Source: an uncultured SAR116 cluster alpha proteobacterium
GTDB lineage: Bacteria > Pseudomonadota > Alphaproteobacteria > Puniceispirillales > Puniceispirillaceae
Assembly (NCBI GenBank): GCA_902523435.1
Contig: CABYZM010000003.1
Coordinates: 29,291-93,290, forward strand
Reading direction: 5' to 3'
DNA length: 64,000 nt
The notes beneath the pieces were generated by a model, which saw only the letters and a list, made by a program, of their open reading frames with translations, ran no database searches and was not told the origin of the DNA. This document shows, piece by piece, positions 41,958-58,965 of this stretch (position 1 is the first letter of the stretch; the number at the start of each line of letters is the position of its first letter). A program made the translations under genes and the position numbers.

Positions 41958-42183
41958 GCCTGTTCCTGTTTTGAACAATTTTTCTAAGGGACGTAGCTGA
42001 CTTCGATAACAGTCCGATAATACGCTGCAAAAAAGAATTTCGCAATCTTTGTTACAGGCAGTGCAAGAATTTTTGCTTATGTGCCGTGACAGGCGTTGTG
42101 ATAAGACTAGTTTAACTGTAAACCCTCGTTGACAGTGCCTCCTGATGGCTGGGCGGCTGATGAGGTGACGGATAAAATGGGCA

Positions 42184-44487
42184 GTGAGTGATAATGTGAT
42201 TTCATCTGGTGACAGATCTGGATCTTCCTATGGTCTTGTGCCATCTGCTGAGGCTAAGCCTTGGCTGCAGGGGTTGAATACAGAGCAGGCAAGTGCTGTA
42301 ACCACACTGGACGGTCCGCTTTTGGTCCTGTCCGGCGCAGGAACAGGGAAGACACGTGTGCTGACTGCGCGACTTGCCCAGCTGGTTGCCAGTCGGACAG
42401 CTGCCCCTTGGAATATTCTGGCAGTAACCTTCACGAATAAGGCAGCGCGGGAAATGAAGGAGCGTGTCACCCAGCTAGTCGGGCCTATGGTCGAGCAAGT
42501 GATGCTGGGAACGTTTCATGCGCTGGCTGCGCGCATGCTGCGACAGCATGCTGAGCTTGTGGGGCTGAAATCAGATTTTACAATTCTGGACACGGATGAT
42601 CAGAACCGGCTGCTGAAACAGTTGATGGAAGCAGAACAAATTGATCTGAAACGGTGGCCGCCACGTGCGTTGGCGGCCCAGATCAGTGCTTGGAAAGATA
42701 GAGGTCTGCGTCCAGAAAAAATGTCTGCCTCTGATGCAGGCGATATCTGTGATGGCAGAGGCATTGAACTATATAAACATTATCAGTCCCGCCTTGTCTT
42801 GCTGAATGCGGCTGATTTCGGTGATTTGCTTTTGCATATGCTGTATGTTTTTCAGAACTATCCAGATATTCTGGCTCATTATCAGTCTCGCCTGACACAT
42901 ATTATGGTTGATGAATATCAGGATACCAATGTCGCCCAGTATCTGTGGTTGCGTCTGCTCGCTTCTGAACATAAAAATCTGTGTTGTGTTGGGGATGATG
43001 ATCAATCCATTTATGGCTGGCGAGGGGCCGAGGTTGGTAATATTCTGCGTTTTGAAACTGATTACCCTGGCGCAAAAATTGTCAGGCTGGAAGAAAATTA
43101 CCGGTCTACAGGACATATTCTAGCGGCCGCTTCAAGCCTAATTGCGAAAAATGCAAACAGGTTGGGAAAAACCTTATATACCTCAATTGATGATGGCGAA
43201 AAGCTGCTGGTCTCAGGCTATTGGGATGGCCAGGATGAGGCTAGGCATGTAGCCAGCAAAATTGAAGGAAAGTTGAAAGAGGGGTTTGATCTGAATCAGA
43301 TTGCTGTTCTGGTGCGAGCAGGCTTTCAGACCCGTGAATTTGAAGAGCGATTTCTGTCCATAGGCCTGCCTTACCGGGTGGTGGGCGCACGGTTCTATGA
43401 GCGGGCTGAAATCAGAGACGCGATGGCCTATTTGCGTTTGATTAATCAGCCTGCAGATGATCTGGCATTTGAGCGGATTATCAACACGCCAAAACGGGGT
43501 CTGGGGCCAGCAACGCTTCAGGTTATTCACCAACTGGCCCGTGCGCGCAATATCCCCTTGTTGGCGGCGGCTGGCGCATTGGCAGAGAGTGATGAGTTAA
43601 AGCCGCAGGCCAGACAGACACTGACAGCTTTTTGTACCCAGATTGCTGGATGGTGCAAGCAGAAAGACACCACATTTCCAGCTGAATTCGCGCGAGTGGT
43701 TTTGGATGATTCAGGCTATACAGAGATGTGGCAGAAGAATAAGGCCCCCGATGCTCCTGGGCGGCTTGAAAACCTGAAGGAACTGGTTTCGGCCATTGAA
43801 GATTTTGACACGCTTGGTGGGTTTCTTGAGCATATCTCATTGGTAATGGATAATGAAACCGCGCCACAGGAAGGCGAAGTGACTTTAATGACTTTGCATG
43901 CGGCAAAGGGTTTGGAGTTTGATATGGTCTTCCTACCTGGGTGGGAAGAAGGAATTTTTCCCAGTCAGCGAACCTTGGATGAAAGTGGTGGGGCAGGACT
44001 GGAAGAAGAGCGAAGGCTGGCTTATGTGGGGCTTACCCGCGCTCGCCGAAATGTTTTTGTAAGCTTTGCGGCAAACAGGCGTATGCATGGCTTATGGCAA
44101 TCTTCTATCCCGTCAAGATTTGTTGGCGAGTTGCCAGCTGCGCATATTGATGAGGATATGGCACAGGGACTAAGCCTTGGTTCGATTGAGCCTATATTAA
44201 TTGGCGCTCTGGCGGACCGCGCTGGTCAGCCGGGATACGGCCCAGCATGGAAACGGCTAGCTACGCGGCTGACAGCTGATTCGGCAATACCTATTGGTGA
44301 CCGCGATGGCTGGCTGCCGCAGTCAGGTAAACATGATCTTACGATAGGTGAGCGTGTATTTCATCAAAAGTTTGGCATGGGCACAATTGATGCGGTGGAA
44401 GCAGACAAACTGGAAATCCTTTTTGATAAAGCAGGCATGAAAAAAGTTGTGGCAAGCTTTGTGTCCCGTCCAGATGAGATAGACTGA
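42184..44487 (+). CDS. UvrD/PcrA-family superfamily 1 DNA helicase
   Basis: GLNTEQASAVTTLDGPLLVLSGAGTGKTRVLTARLAQL, VDEYQDTNVAQYLWLRLLA, CVGDDDQSIYGWRGAEVGNIL, LMTLHAAKGLEFDMVFL. Confidence 0.95.
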   Translation: MSDNVISSGDRSGSSYGLVPSAEAKPWLQGLNTEQASAVTTLDGPLLVLSGAGTGKTRVLTARLAQLVASRTAAPWNILAVTFTNKAAREMKERVTQLVGPMVEQVMLGTFHALAARMLRQHAELVGLKSDFTILDTDDQNRLLKQLMEAEQIDLKRWPPRALAAQISAWKDRGLRPEKMSASDAGDICDGRGIELYKHYQSRLVLLNAADFGDLLLHMLYVFQNYPDILAHYQSRLTHIMVDEYQDTNVAQYLWLRLLASEHKNLCCVGDDDQSIYGWRGAEVGNILRFETDYPGAKIVRLEENYRSTGHILAAASSLIAKNANRLGKTLYTSIDDGEKLLVSGYWDGQDEARHVASKIEGKLKEGFDLNQIAVLVRAGFQTREFEERFLSIGLPYRVVGARFYERAEIRDAMAYLRLINQPADDLAFERIINTPKRGLGPATLQVIHQLARARNIPLLAAAGALAESDELKPQARQTLTAFCTQIAGWCKQKDTTFPAEFARVVLDDSGYTEMWQKNKAPDAPGRLENLKELVSAIEDFDTLGGFLEHISLVMDNETAPQEGEVTLMTLHAAKGLEFDMVFLPGWEEGIFPSQRTLDESGGAGLEEERRLAYVGLTRARRNVFVSFAANRRMHGLWQSSIPSRFVGELPAAHIDEDMAQGLSLGSIEPILIGALADRAGQPGYGPAWKRLATRLTADSAIPIGDRDGWLPQSGKHDLTIGERVFHQKFGMGTIDAVEADKLEILFDKAGMKKVVASFVSRPDEID

Positions 44488-44502
44488 AAACAGGGTGTAA
44501 AT

Positions 44503-45387
44503 ATGACAGATACCTGGTGTTTTTCTGCTGTTCTTCGGGGTCAGACTTTGCCTCTGGAAACCGGTTTGGAAGTGGTTCTGGCCGCAGAAGCAATCTCTAT
44601 TGAAAACACTAATTCCGGCCACAACTTGATTAAGGCTTGGTTTGAAGATGAGCCTGACCCTGAACAACTGTCCGCCGTGGTCAGCCGGTCTGTGAAGCCT
44701 GGCCAGCTCATTGACCAGCAGATTGTCTGCTATAAAGGAAGAGACTGGCTGGCCGAAAATCGCAAGACATTTCCCCCTCTTCATCTGGGTCCGTTCTGGA
44801 TTTATGGCAGCCATGTAATGCAGGCACAGCCTGCTGGCAGCATGCCGCTTCTTGTTGAGGCTGCACAGGCCTTCGGTTCTGGCATGCATCCAACGACCCA
44901 GGCCTGTTTGCTCGCATTGGCTGATCAGCGCAAGAAGAAACGCCCGCCGCGCCGCATCTTGGATATGGGTTGCGGAAGTGCAATTTTAGCTATGGCGGCT
45001 CAGAGGCTGTTTCCAGCCGCCAATATATTGGCGGTAGACAATGATCCTGTCTCTGTGCGCACCGCCCAGCAAAATAGACAAAAAAACCAGATTAGCCCAA
45101 TGAGGATGCGGGCAATATTCTCAGAAGGGTTTGCTGACCGCACTGTATCGAGAAACGGTCCTTATGATTTGATCATGGCCAATATCCTGGCAGGCCCGCT
45201 ACGTCGTATGGCGGCAGAACTTACGCTAAATCTTCGCCCTGGCGGCCGGTTAATCCTATCTGGCTTATTACATCATCAGGCCCAACAACTAGTTGGCGAT
45301 TACCTCGCACGAAAATTGACACTGGAAATGCGTCTGGATCTGGATAATTGGTGTTGTCTGGTATTCAGGAAAAGGCAGAGAGGCTGA
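44503..45387 (+). CDS. prmA: Ribosomal protein L11 methyltransferase
   Basis: AFGSGMHPTTQACLLAL, RRILDMGCGSAILAMAAQRLFP, DLIMANILAGPLRRMA. Confidence 0.92.
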   Translation: MTDTWCFSAVLRGQTLPLETGLEVVLAAEAISIENTNSGHNLIKAWFEDEPDPEQLSAVVSRSVKPGQLIDQQIVCYKGRDWLAENRKTFPPLHLGPFWIYGSHVMQAQPAGSMPLLVEAAQAFGSGMHPTTQACLLALADQRKKKRPPRRILDMGCGSAILAMAAQRLFPAANILAVDNDPVSVRTAQQNRQKNQISPMRMRAIFSEGFADRTVSRNGPYDLIMANILAGPLRRMAAELTLNLRPGGRLILSGLLHHQAQQLVGDYLARKLTLEMRLDLDNWCCLVFRKRQRG

Positions 45388-45389
45388 CA

Positions 45390-50946
<5,557 letters not shown>

Positions 50947-50958
50947 AAGGGATAGCCC

Positions 50959-51822
50959 TCAAAAGAGGGACAGGGCGCGATCTGCTAGGTTGCCCAGCAG
51001 GCCTTTTGGGCCATCTCTGTCTGGGTTCTCATACACTTCATTCAGGCGCGCTGTCCACACAGAATTGGGGAAATTGAAATTTGCAACTGCAGATACTCTG
51101 TCAGCTTCTTCTGTAAGGCCTAAAGACAGATAACTTTCTGCCATCCTGTATAAAGCCTCTGGGACTTGGTTAGTTCTATCGTAATTTCTAATGACCTGTG
51201 CAAATCGTGTCAGGGCAGCAGCGTAGTGCTCCTGCTCCAAATAAAATCTGCCAACAGCCATTTCCTTGCCCGCCAGGTGTGAACGAGTAAGTTCAAATTT
51301 CAGTTGCGCATCGCGTGAATAGGGGCTCAATGGATAGCGTCGTAATAAATCCTCAAATGCAAGAAGGGCTTTGCGGGTCATATCCGCATCCCTCTCGACA
51401 TCAATGATTTGCTCATAATATATTAAAGCCTTCAGATAATAGGCATATTCCGTTAGGGGGTCTGCAGGATAGAGCAGAATGAAGCGTTCAAGGCTTGTTT
51501 CTGCCTTGGCATAATCATTGGCTTGATAAAAAGACCAGGCGGCCATAATTTGTGCTTTTACCGCCCAGGTGGAATAAGGATGTTGGCGCTCAACCTCTTC
51601 AAACTTTGGTGCCGCTAGTTCTAGTTTTCCAGATAATGCGGTATTCAGGGCGTCATTATATAGCTGGTCGACAGGCTGCTCAATTTGTGAAACCAGTTCT
51701 TCATCTTTGTTGCCTGAAGAACATGCACCTAGAGCAGCAATCGTCATGAGACAAGCGCAGGCGAGGTATGCTGATCTGGTAGGTATGGTCTTTCGATACC
51801 AGCCGGGGAATACTCTCAACAT
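50959..51822 (-). CDS. bamD: Outer membrane assembly lipoprotein BamD
   Basis: Lipobox LGAC, TPR repeats, PAPKFEEVERQHPYSTWAVKAQIMAAWSFYQANDYAKAETSLERFILLYP. ORF extends to 51891; ATG 51822 gives a normal signal peptide. Confidence 0.88.
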   Translation of the reverse strand: MLRVFPGWYRKTIPTRSAYLACACLMTIAALGACSSGNKDEELVSQIEQPVDQLYNDALNTALSGKLELAAPKFEEVERQHPYSTWAVKAQIMAAWSFYQANDYAKAETSLERFILLYPADPLTEYAYYLKALIYYEQIIDVERDADMTRKALLAFEDLLRRYPLSPYSRDAQLKFELTRSHLAGKEMAVGRFYLEQEHYAAALTRFAQVIRNYDRTNQVPEALYRMAESYLSLGLTEEADRVSAVANFNFPNSVWTARLNEVYENPDRDGPKGLLGNLADRALSLF

Positions 51823-51990
51823 GGGGGCAATCAGTCCTTTTGGATAATGCAGATTCTGAGTCATTGAAGCCTGTCCGGTGCTCATAACCATTGAGTCCTA
51901 CAAAGATAACCATTTGTCAGGTTGAAGAAAAGACAAAATCACATTGGCTCGTGCACAACGAGACGGCAGAAACAAAATTCAAGGAATTTA

Positions 51991-52935
51991 TTAAGAATGT
52001 GCGGCTACAGCCGTTTCAGGATAGGTCCATGTTCCAGCTTGCGGTTGGCTGACCTCTGCTTTATTCTCGATAACAAAACAATCTGGGCGCGCCATCACGG
52101 CCTGTAGTAATTTTGTGCTAAGAGCGTGTCCAGGACAAGATGTTGTGAGCTTTGCTCGAATAGCCATACCAAGCAAATATAAGTCACCCAAACAGTCAAG
52201 GGTCTTGTGGCGCACAAATTCATCATCACTTCTCAGTCCTTCATCATTCAGAATTGCGCCTTCATGCACGACTACAGCATTATCAAGTGAACCCCCTCTG
52301 GCGAGGCCGTTGGTTCGCATAGTTTCAACATCTTTAAGCATGCAAAATGTACGGGCGTCGGCAAGTTTTGATCTAAACGTACCCTTATTGTGGCTGTAAC
52401 TAAGTGATTGCTTTCCGATAAGCTGATCTTCAAAATCAATGCTGACATGAAGTTCAAGTTGGTCATGCGGAGACAGCCGTGCATGTCTGCCATTGCCGAG
52501 ATCAATTTCAACATCATCAACCATAACAAAAACTTGTTTAACTTCTGATTGCTCCTGAAGTCCAGCTTGAGTCAGTAAATCAGTGATCAATGTTGAGCTG
52601 CCATCAAGTATGGGCATTTCAGGTCCATCCACCTCAATTAGCAGATTATCTATGCCCATGCCGTGAAAGGCAGCCATGAAGTGTTCAATTGTATTGACGC
52701 CTGTACCATCACAATTTTCTATCCGAGTGCACAACTGATGAGGAACAGCGTGGTCAACAGTTGCCGGAATAATTCGATTGCTGTCTATTACGTCGGTTCG
52801 ATGGAAGATTATGCCATGATAAGCAGGGGCAGGATGAATGGTCGTTTCGACATACCGGCCGGAATGCACACCGATACCACAAATCTCAACTGGACGGGCC
52901 AAGGTGCTCTGAAACTGAACGGTCCTATTCAACAT
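51991..52935 (-). CDS. lpxC: UDP-3-O-acyl-N-acetylglucosamine deacetylase
   Basis: QSTLARPVEICGIGVHSGRYVETTIHPAPA, NTIEHFMAAFHGMGIDN, HKTLDCLGDLYLLG. Confidence 0.97.
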   Translation of the reverse strand: MLNRTVQFQSTLARPVEICGIGVHSGRYVETTIHPAPAYHGIIFHRTDVIDSNRIIPATVDHAVPHQLCTRIENCDGTGVNTIEHFMAAFHGMGIDNLLIEVDGPEMPILDGSSTLITDLLTQAGLQEQSEVKQVFVMVDDVEIDLGNGRHARLSPHDQLELHVSIDFEDQLIGKQSLSYSHNKGTFRSKLADARTFCMLKDVETMRTNGLARGGSLDNAVVVHEGAILNDEGLRSDDEFVRHKTLDCLGDLYLLGMAIRAKLTTSCPGHALSTKLLQAVMARPDCFVIENKAEVSQPQAGTWTYPETAVAAHS

Positions 52936-53044
52936 CTTTATCTCACTCTTTTTTATTATATAACCCTATGAAAATCGTCTGAAAAACACAAATCACTTTA
53001 TGTTACAGATCGTTGCATTTGAAAAAACCAGCTCGATAGAAATC

Positions 53045-53070
53045 AGCCCCTGCAAATTTTTGCAGAGGCT
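53045..53070. terminator. Hairpin downstream of ftsZ
   Basis: agcccctgcaaa/tttgcagaggct, a 12-bp stem with one wobble, between ftsZ and lpxC. Confidence 0.5.
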
Positions 53071-53096
53071 GTATTAAAAGCATTTTTTTATTGAAC

Positions 53097-54911
53097 TTAG
53101 TTTGCCTGACGTCGCAGGAAAGCCGGTATATCAAGTTCATCATCCTCGTCGTCAAGGTGTGCTGTTGTTACAGGTAGGCTGGGCTGCACAACTTCAACAG
53201 CAGGCAGGTCCATAATCACAGGTTCCTCAACATTTGGCAAAGTAACATCTGTTCGGTTTAAGACAGGCTCTGTTTTCTCAGTTAACTTTTCCTGTTTCTG
53301 CATAGCACTGGGTTGTGCAGCTGCTGGGTTGTCAGTTGGCTTCGATGACCAGATGCCTGAAAACCTATTCAAAAGGCCGGGGCGAGTTGTTGCTTCAGCA
53401 GCAGCGTCCACAACTTCATCATCGGTGCCGACCTCTTTGCTTTCTGCCGGAATATAGGCTGGCCGACGGATAATGGCTGCTTGTTGATGTGTTTCAGCTT
53501 TAGACCGCTGTGATGTTTTAGCAAACGCATTGCTTTCGGCAGAAATATTCTCTGCTGGCCTTTCATCCTCGACACGGGGTCCAGTTTTAGCCTGATTAGA
53601 AGCAGTTTCCAAATCAAGCTGTTCATGTTCTGGCATTAAACCATTATCCTCCTGCTTTGAACGGTATGACTCGGGGTCATCCGCTGCTTCCACTGCGTGC
53701 TGCTCAGGTTTCATCTGCTGTTCAAGAGATGCTGTCTGCGTAGATTGTGGATCAACCTCTTCAGCAGTATTTTTGGTATCCTCAGTAGCTGAAACTTCGG
53801 ATGTCGGTGGGATAAAGGAATCTGGTGCAAGATGGCCAAAATTAATTACCTGTTTGACTTTCTCTGAAGACAAAATTTGATTAGAAGCTCCAGCACTGTC
53901 TATGTCAGCAGTTCCTTTAATTGGAAACGGCATGCTCACTGACAACGCATCAATGCCTGTCGCCACAACTGATACCCGCATAACGCCTTCCAACTTTTCC
54001 TCAAAGGCAGACCCAAAGATAATTGTCGCATCTGGATCGACTTCTTCCCGGATGCGGTTTGCAGCTTCGTCTACTTCAAACAAAGTCATGTCCATTCCGC
54101 CAGTGATGTTAATGAGAACGGCTTTGGCGCCTTTCATAGAACTGTCATCGAGAAGTGGGTTATTGATTGCTGACTCAGCCGCTTCGATAGCTCTTGTTTC
54201 GCCAGAGGCCTCCCCTGTGCCCATCATTGCTTTACCCATTTCTGACATCACGGCTCGGATATCTGCAAAGTCCAGATTGATAAGTCCTGGCTTGATCATG
54301 AGGTCAGTTACCCCGCAAACCCCCTGATGCAAGACAGCATCTGCCATATGGAAGGTATCAGCGAGTGTGGTGCGCTCATTTGCCAGCCGAAAGAGGTTTT
54401 GGTTTGGAATAACAATCAGTGTGTCGACATAGGCCTGCAAAGCCTCAACGCCGGCATCAGCCTGTTCCATTCTGCGCTTGCCCTCAAAATCAAAAGGTTT
54501 TGTTATTACGCCAACAGTCAAAATGCCACGCTCTTTTGCTGCTCTTGCAATAACAGGGGCAGCCCCTGTACCTGTGCCACCGCCCATGCCAGCTGTGATA
54601 AATACCATATGGCTGTCTGCAAGCTCTGCAAGCACTTCATCAAGTGATTCTTCAGCTGCCTTGCGGCCCATTTCTGGCCTTGATCCTGCGCCTAGGCCAC
54701 CGGTCAGGCTGGTGCCTAGCTGAATTTTTCGGGGGGCCATCGAATGGGCTAGTGACTGTCCATCGGTATTGGCGACCAGAAAATCTACACCTTCGAGATT
54801 GGCGTCGATCATATTGTTAACAGCGTTGCAGCCTGCACCGCCAACACCGATCACTGTGATTCGCGGCCGTAATTCCTGCATTGTCTGAGGAACACTGAGA
54901 TTAATAGTCAT
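53097..54911 (-). CDS. ftsZ: Cell division GTPase FtsZ
   Basis: [18 protein letters not shown], tubulin signature [14 protein letters not shown]-terminal peptide [12 protein letters not shown]. Confidence 0.98.
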   Translation of the reverse strand: MTINLSVPQTMQELRPRITVIGVGGAGCNAVNNMIDANLEGVDFLVANTDGQSLAHSMAPRKIQLGTSLTGGLGAGSRPEMGRKAAEESLDEVLAELADSHMVFITAGMGGGTGTGAAPVIARAAKERGILTVGVITKPFDFEGKRRMEQADAGVEALQAYVDTLIVIPNQNLFRLANERTTLADTFHMADAVLHQGVCGVTDLMIKPGLINLDFADIRAVMSEMGKAMMGTGEASGETRAIEAAESAINNPLLDDSSMKGAKAVLINITGGMDMTLFEVDEAANRIREEVDPDATIIFGSAFEEKLEGVMRVSVVATGIDALSVSMPFPIKGTADIDSAGASNQILSSEKVKQVINFGHLAPDSFIPPTSEVSATEDTKNTAEEVDPQSTQTASLEQQMKPEQHAVEAADDPESYRSKQEDNGLMPEHEQLDLETASNQAKTGPRVEDERPAENISAESNAFAKTSQRSKAETHQQAAIIRRPAYIPAESKEVGTDDEVVDAAAEATTRPGLLNRFSGIWSSKPTDNPAAAQPSAMQKQEKLTEKTEPVLNRTDVTLPNVEEPVIMDLPAVEVVQPSLPVTTAHLDDEDDELDIPAFLRRQAN

Positions 54912-55051
54912 GATATTCTCCCTTTGCTATGGGGTTGTTGAGTCTTTTGTTCAGACCGGCAATAAGTTAGAGACTGCGCCGATCTGGGTCTGTGCAGATC
55001 AGAAGCAATCATGATGCTGAAAAAACTGAAATTGAGTGTTAAAGTTATGCG

Positions 55052-56350
55052 TTACACATTCTCCTTGAACCAGTTGCCAAGACGACCAAACAGGCCTGGG
55101 CTAGAGTTATTGGAGAGCGGCGTCTGCCTGATCTCGTCTTCAGCAGATTGAATATAACGGGCAAGGCCCATACAGGCAGAAAAAGACCCACCCGAAATTT
55201 GTCCGTCTGGTCCAGACAAAGGGGCTGGCGGCCTTAGCGCAACGGCCTTGTTCCAGAATTCCGAGACGAAATCTGACATACCAGTCAACTGACTAGCCCC
55301 GCCTGTCAGTGACAGATTATAGGTGCGGGCTGGTCCCAGACCATTTGTATGCAGCAGCTGGTCTACAGCTTCCAGAATTTCTTCGCAGCGCGTTCTGATA
55401 ATGTCACTTAAAAATTGTCTTTGAATCACTTGTCCCCCGGGGAGGGTGAGGTGGTCTCTTGCAGAGACAACGTTCGAAAGCACAAAATTATCGCCCTGAC
55501 TGGGAAAAGGCAGGCTTTTAAGTTGGTCTGCACTGGTTGTGGCAGGCAGAACAGATCCTTCAATCGCTTTGAGCCGTTCGGCCTCACTAATAGAGATGGA
55601 CAGCATCTTTGCAATATCACGGGTTACATTCAGACCGCCCATGCGGATGGTGCCAGCAAAACGGAGTTGTCCTTCGGAGAAAATCGCAACAGACGTTGTG
55701 CCGCCACCAAAGTCAATTAAAAGGGTGCCCAGCTCGCGGTCATCCTCTGTCAGACAGGCATGGCCTGCCATAACTGCGCTGTGATGGATGGAACCCAGTT
55801 CCAGATGGCATTGCTGGACAGCCTGAGAAAAATTCGCATAACTGGTCTGAGAGACAGACAGCTGTGAAAATTGAAGGCTGAGTTGCCGTCCACACATGCC
55901 AAGCGGGTTTTCAATCTGCCTTTGATCGTCGAGCTGGTACAATCCAGGCTGGTTTTGAATTCGTACGTGTCCTACCGGTAGATTCTGATGACTGTTAGCG
56001 TGCGCAATCCGCTGAATATCCCGACGGCTAATAACTTGATTATGAATGTCAATGGTCTGGACATGTTTGGTCACTGCAGGATTGCCACCTGGCGTGACAA
56101 TATGAATTGTGGATATAGTAATGTCAGCATTGCGTTCAGCTGCGCTAACGGTTTTTCCAACAGCTGTGCTGAACTTATTCATGTCAGTAATTTCGCCCTG
56201 CTTTACCCCTTCTGCGGCATGCATGGCCTGACCTAGCAATAGAATGTCATTCGCTGATGAACGCTGAGCGATGAGACAGGCCAGCTTTGAAGATCCGATA
56301 TCCAAAATTCCAAATGGGCTGCGCGTAGCCATTTTTGGTGAGACAATCAT
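55052..56350 (-). CDS. ftsA: Cell division protein FtsA
   Basis: FGILDIGSSKLACLIA, LLIDFGGGTTSVAIFSEGQL, LTGGASQLTGM; between ftsQ and ftsZ. Confidence 0.95.
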   Translation of the reverse strand: MIVSPKMATRSPFGILDIGSSKLACLIAQRSSANDILLLGQAMHAAEGVKQGEITDMNKFSTAVGKTVSAAERNADITISTIHIVTPGGNPAVTKHVQTIDIHNQVISRRDIQRIAHANSHQNLPVGHVRIQNQPGLYQLDDQRQIENPLGMCGRQLSLQFSQLSVSQTSYANFSQAVQQCHLELGSIHHSAVMAGHACLTEDDRELGTLLIDFGGGTTSVAIFSEGQLRFAGTIRMGGLNVTRDIAKMLSISISEAERLKAIEGSVLPATTSADQLKSLPFPSQGDNFVLSNVVSARDHLTLPGGQVIQRQFLSDIIRTRCEEILEAVDQLLHTNGLGPARTYNLSLTGGASQLTGMSDFVSEFWNKAVALRPPAPLSGPDGQISGGSFSACMGLARYIQSAEDEIRQTPLSNNSSPGLFGRLGNWFKENV

Positions 56351-57147
56351 GTCTTGCTCCCATTGCCTCTGATAGGGATATTCGGCTCAACCACAAGCTG
56401 GCCGGGAACCCGCAGATCAATTGCGGCAAGATCACGCTCTGTTATTGCTGTATCCTGTTCTAGTATAGCCAGACGCGACCAGGCCAGAACAGGGTCCTCT
56501 TCTGGAAGCTTTATTGTTAGCCCAGAACGCATATGAACATCCCATCTTCGTTCTGCTATCAGCTGAACCGCCCATACATCTGCAAAAATTTCAGGCTCTG
56601 ATTCCAAGATGCCCAGCAGCACCTTTGCGCGTTTAGCTGCCCCTTTTCCTGAAACAACTACAAGATGTGAAAAGGCAGAAACATTTGCTCCACTGATCAT
56701 CACGCCTGCTTCATCGATTAACTGATGACCGGCTGGGGTCTGTAGCAGAGCAACAGGATGACGTTCAATCAGTTTCACGGTCAGCTTGTTTGGCAGGTGT
56801 CGGCTGACTACAGCATCTTTCACCCATCCAAGGTTAAGCAATTCACGGCGAATCTCAGTAAGGTTAATGGAGAAAATGGACTGTTCACGCCATTTAGCCA
56901 GCACCGAGCGGATAGCCGCAGATTCTGTGTGGTTGTGTCCACTTACCTCAATCATCTGCAACGCAAATCCTTTGCTGATACTGAACAGTGCCAGCTCATT
57001 ATTAATCTGATCGGCCTTTAGATAAACCGCCCCGCCGGATGCCGACAGCAAGGTGAAGGTGAGAAAGGCGAAATAGTTTTTCAAGCTGACCCGCGCAGCA
57101 GGTTTATCTGTTGTCTTTCGTGTCCAGAAGCTGATTATTCGTCGCAT
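56347..57147 (-). CDS. ftsQ: Cell division protein FtsQ
   Basis: Single TM then POTRA (IEVSGHNHTESAAIRSVL...LLNLGWVKDAVVSRHLPNKLTVKLIERHPVALLQ). ATG 57147 preferred to track start 57198. Confidence 0.88.
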   Translation of the reverse strand: MRRIISFWTRKTTDKPAARVSLKNYFAFLTFTLLSASGGAVYLKADQINNELALFSISKGFALQMIEVSGHNHTESAAIRSVLAKWREQSIFSINLTEIRRELLNLGWVKDAVVSRHLPNKLTVKLIERHPVALLQTPAGHQLIDEAGVMISGANVSAFSHLVVVSGKGAAKRAKVLLGILESEPEIFADVWAVQLIAERRWDVHMRSGLTIKLPEEDPVLAWSRLAILEQDTAITERDLAAIDLRVPGQLVVEPNIPIRGNGSKT

Positions 57148-58043
57148 TGCGCAATCTCCAACAGATGGTTCACAAGCTCTTCTCCCGAAATTCCGCAAAA
57201 GGCAGCTTGCTCGGGCGTTAGGGATGTGGCAGTCATTCCAGGCTGAGTGTTAATCTCTAGCATATAGAGCTGGTCATCGTCCTCATCCCAGATGAAGTCG
57301 GCCCGCGCAACACCACGGCACCCTAAAATCGTGAAGGCGCGTTCTGCCCATCCGCAACTTAGTTCAGTGACTTCTTGAGGCACATCAGCGGGTACGGTAT
57401 GCTGAGAGCCGCCAACTTTGTACTTGGCATCAAAATCATAGAACTGCCCGGGGACATGAATTTCAGTCACACATAATGCGCGGCCATCCAGAACAGAGAC
57501 AGTCAACTCGCGCCCGGTTATATATTCTTCAGCAATCAATTGCGTATTTGCTGCCCATTGGTTCCGTTTAGGCGCGGGCATGCCGTCTTTCACAATCACG
57601 ACGCCTACAGATGAGCCATCATTACGAGGCTTGATGACATAATCGCCGGTATAGTCAATAGGCTGAACATAAGTATCTTCCTGCAGGACGAGAAGTGGCG
57701 GAACAGTAATGCCAACTGAACTGAAAATCAGGCGTGAGCTGATTTTGTCCATTGCGGTAGCAGAGGCCAGCACACCACTGTGTGTATAAGGAATGTTCAG
57801 TATATTCAGCAGTCCTTGAACAGACCCGTCCTCACCAATCTGACCATGCAGCGCATTAAAGACACGGTCTGGCTGAATATCATCCAGCTTATCCAATAGA
57901 TTCCTGTTAAGCTCAACTTCTACAGAATCCCAGCCAGCAAGACGGGCGGCCTTACTACAGAAGCTGGCAGATACACGGCTAACCGCAGCTTCAGATGTCC
58001 AGCCGCCCATTAGAACGGCAACTCGGCGATCATGTGCGGCCAT
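57135..58043 (-). CDS. ddl: D-alanine--D-alanine ligase
   Basis: RRVAVLMGGWTSEAAVSRVSA, FNALHGQIGEDGSVQGLLNILNIPYTHSGV, YMLEINTQPGMT. Confidence 0.96.
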   Translation of the reverse strand: MAAHDRRVAVLMGGWTSEAAVSRVSASFCSKAARLAGWDSVEVELNRNLLDKLDDIQPDRVFNALHGQIGEDGSVQGLLNILNIPYTHSGVLASATAMDKISSRLIFSSVGITVPPLLVLQEDTYVQPIDYTGDYVIKPRNDGSSVGVVIVKDGMPAPKRNQWAANTQLIAEEYITGRELTVSVLDGRALCVTEIHVPGQFYDFDAKYKVGGSQHTVPADVPQEVTELSCGWAERAFTILGCRGVARADFIWDEDDDQLYMLEINTQPGMTATSLTPEQAAFCGISGEELVNHLLEIAQCDE

Positions 58044-58965
58044 CTTCTGCTCCTGTTGCTGTTTGGGGTGGGGTCAGCCTACCCATGCGTCTGATTTCCC
58101 ATCTAAGCTCAGTGCCGGAATGTGCAATAACAGCAGCGCGGACGTCTTCCCCTAACTGTTCAATATCTGCAGCTGTGGCGTTGCCCTGATTTATGAGGAA
58201 ATTACAGTGTTTTTCTGATACTCTGGCACCGCCCCGCTGCATGCCGCGGCACCCAGCATCATGAATCTGTTGCCAAGCTTTTCTGCCACCTGGATTAGCA
58301 AAAGTTGACCCGCCTGTGCGGACGCCAACAGGCTGGCTGGCTGCCCGGTTGGACAGCATCTGTTTCATGGTGGCCCTAATTTTAGTCTGATCAGCTGGCT
58401 GGCCCCTTAGCCGGGCTGATGTGATGATAACATCCTCTGGAACCATGCTGTGCCGATAAGATAGCTGAAGATCTTTCGGGGTAAGCAACACGGTTTCGCC
58501 GCTGCGAGTCATGCCCTCTGCATCGATCAGTACATCTTTAAACTCTTTACCGTAACATCCGGCATTCATAATGACGCCACCACCGATGGTACCAGGAATA
58601 GAAACCAGAAATTCGAGCCCGCCCACACCGGCCTTTGCTGCATAACGAGCGACTTCGCTGTCTGCACATCCTGCCTCTGCATGGATAACCGTGCCGTTAT
58701 GCTTAATTCTGGTCAAATAGGCAGAGAGATGAATGACAACACCCGCAATACCCCCGTCACGAATAAGTGAGTTTGAACCAGCCCCTAGACAGGTCAGTTG
58801 CACATCAGCTGGGCATTGTTTCAAAAATGTCTGCAAATCTGAAATATCCTGGGGGCTGAACAGCCAGTCTGCTGGCCCACCAACACGCATCCATGTCAAG
58901 CCTGCCAATTCTGCCATTGGCAGAAATGTTCCCTTCAGACCAGAAAACCTCTCAGCAGACAGCAT
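58030..58965 (-). CDS. murB: UDP-N-acetylenolpyruvoylglucosamine reductase
   Basis: TWMRVGGPADWLF, GAGSNSLIRDGGIAGVVI, IPGTIGGGVIMNAGCYG. Confidence 0.96.
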   Translation of the reverse strand: MLSAERFSGLKGTFLPMAELAGLTWMRVGGPADWLFSPQDISDLQTFLKQCPADVQLTCLGAGSNSLIRDGGIAGVVIHLSAYLTRIKHNGTVIHAEAGCADSEVARYAAKAGVGGLEFLVSIPGTIGGGVIMNAGCYGKEFKDVLIDAEGMTRSGETVLLTPKDLQLSYRHSMVPEDVIITSARLRGQPADQTKIRATMKQMLSNRAASQPVGVRTGGSTFANPGGRKAWQQIHDAGCRGMQRGGARVSEKHCNFLINQGNATAADIEQLGEDVRAAVIAHSGTELRWEIRRMGRLTPPQTATGAEDGRT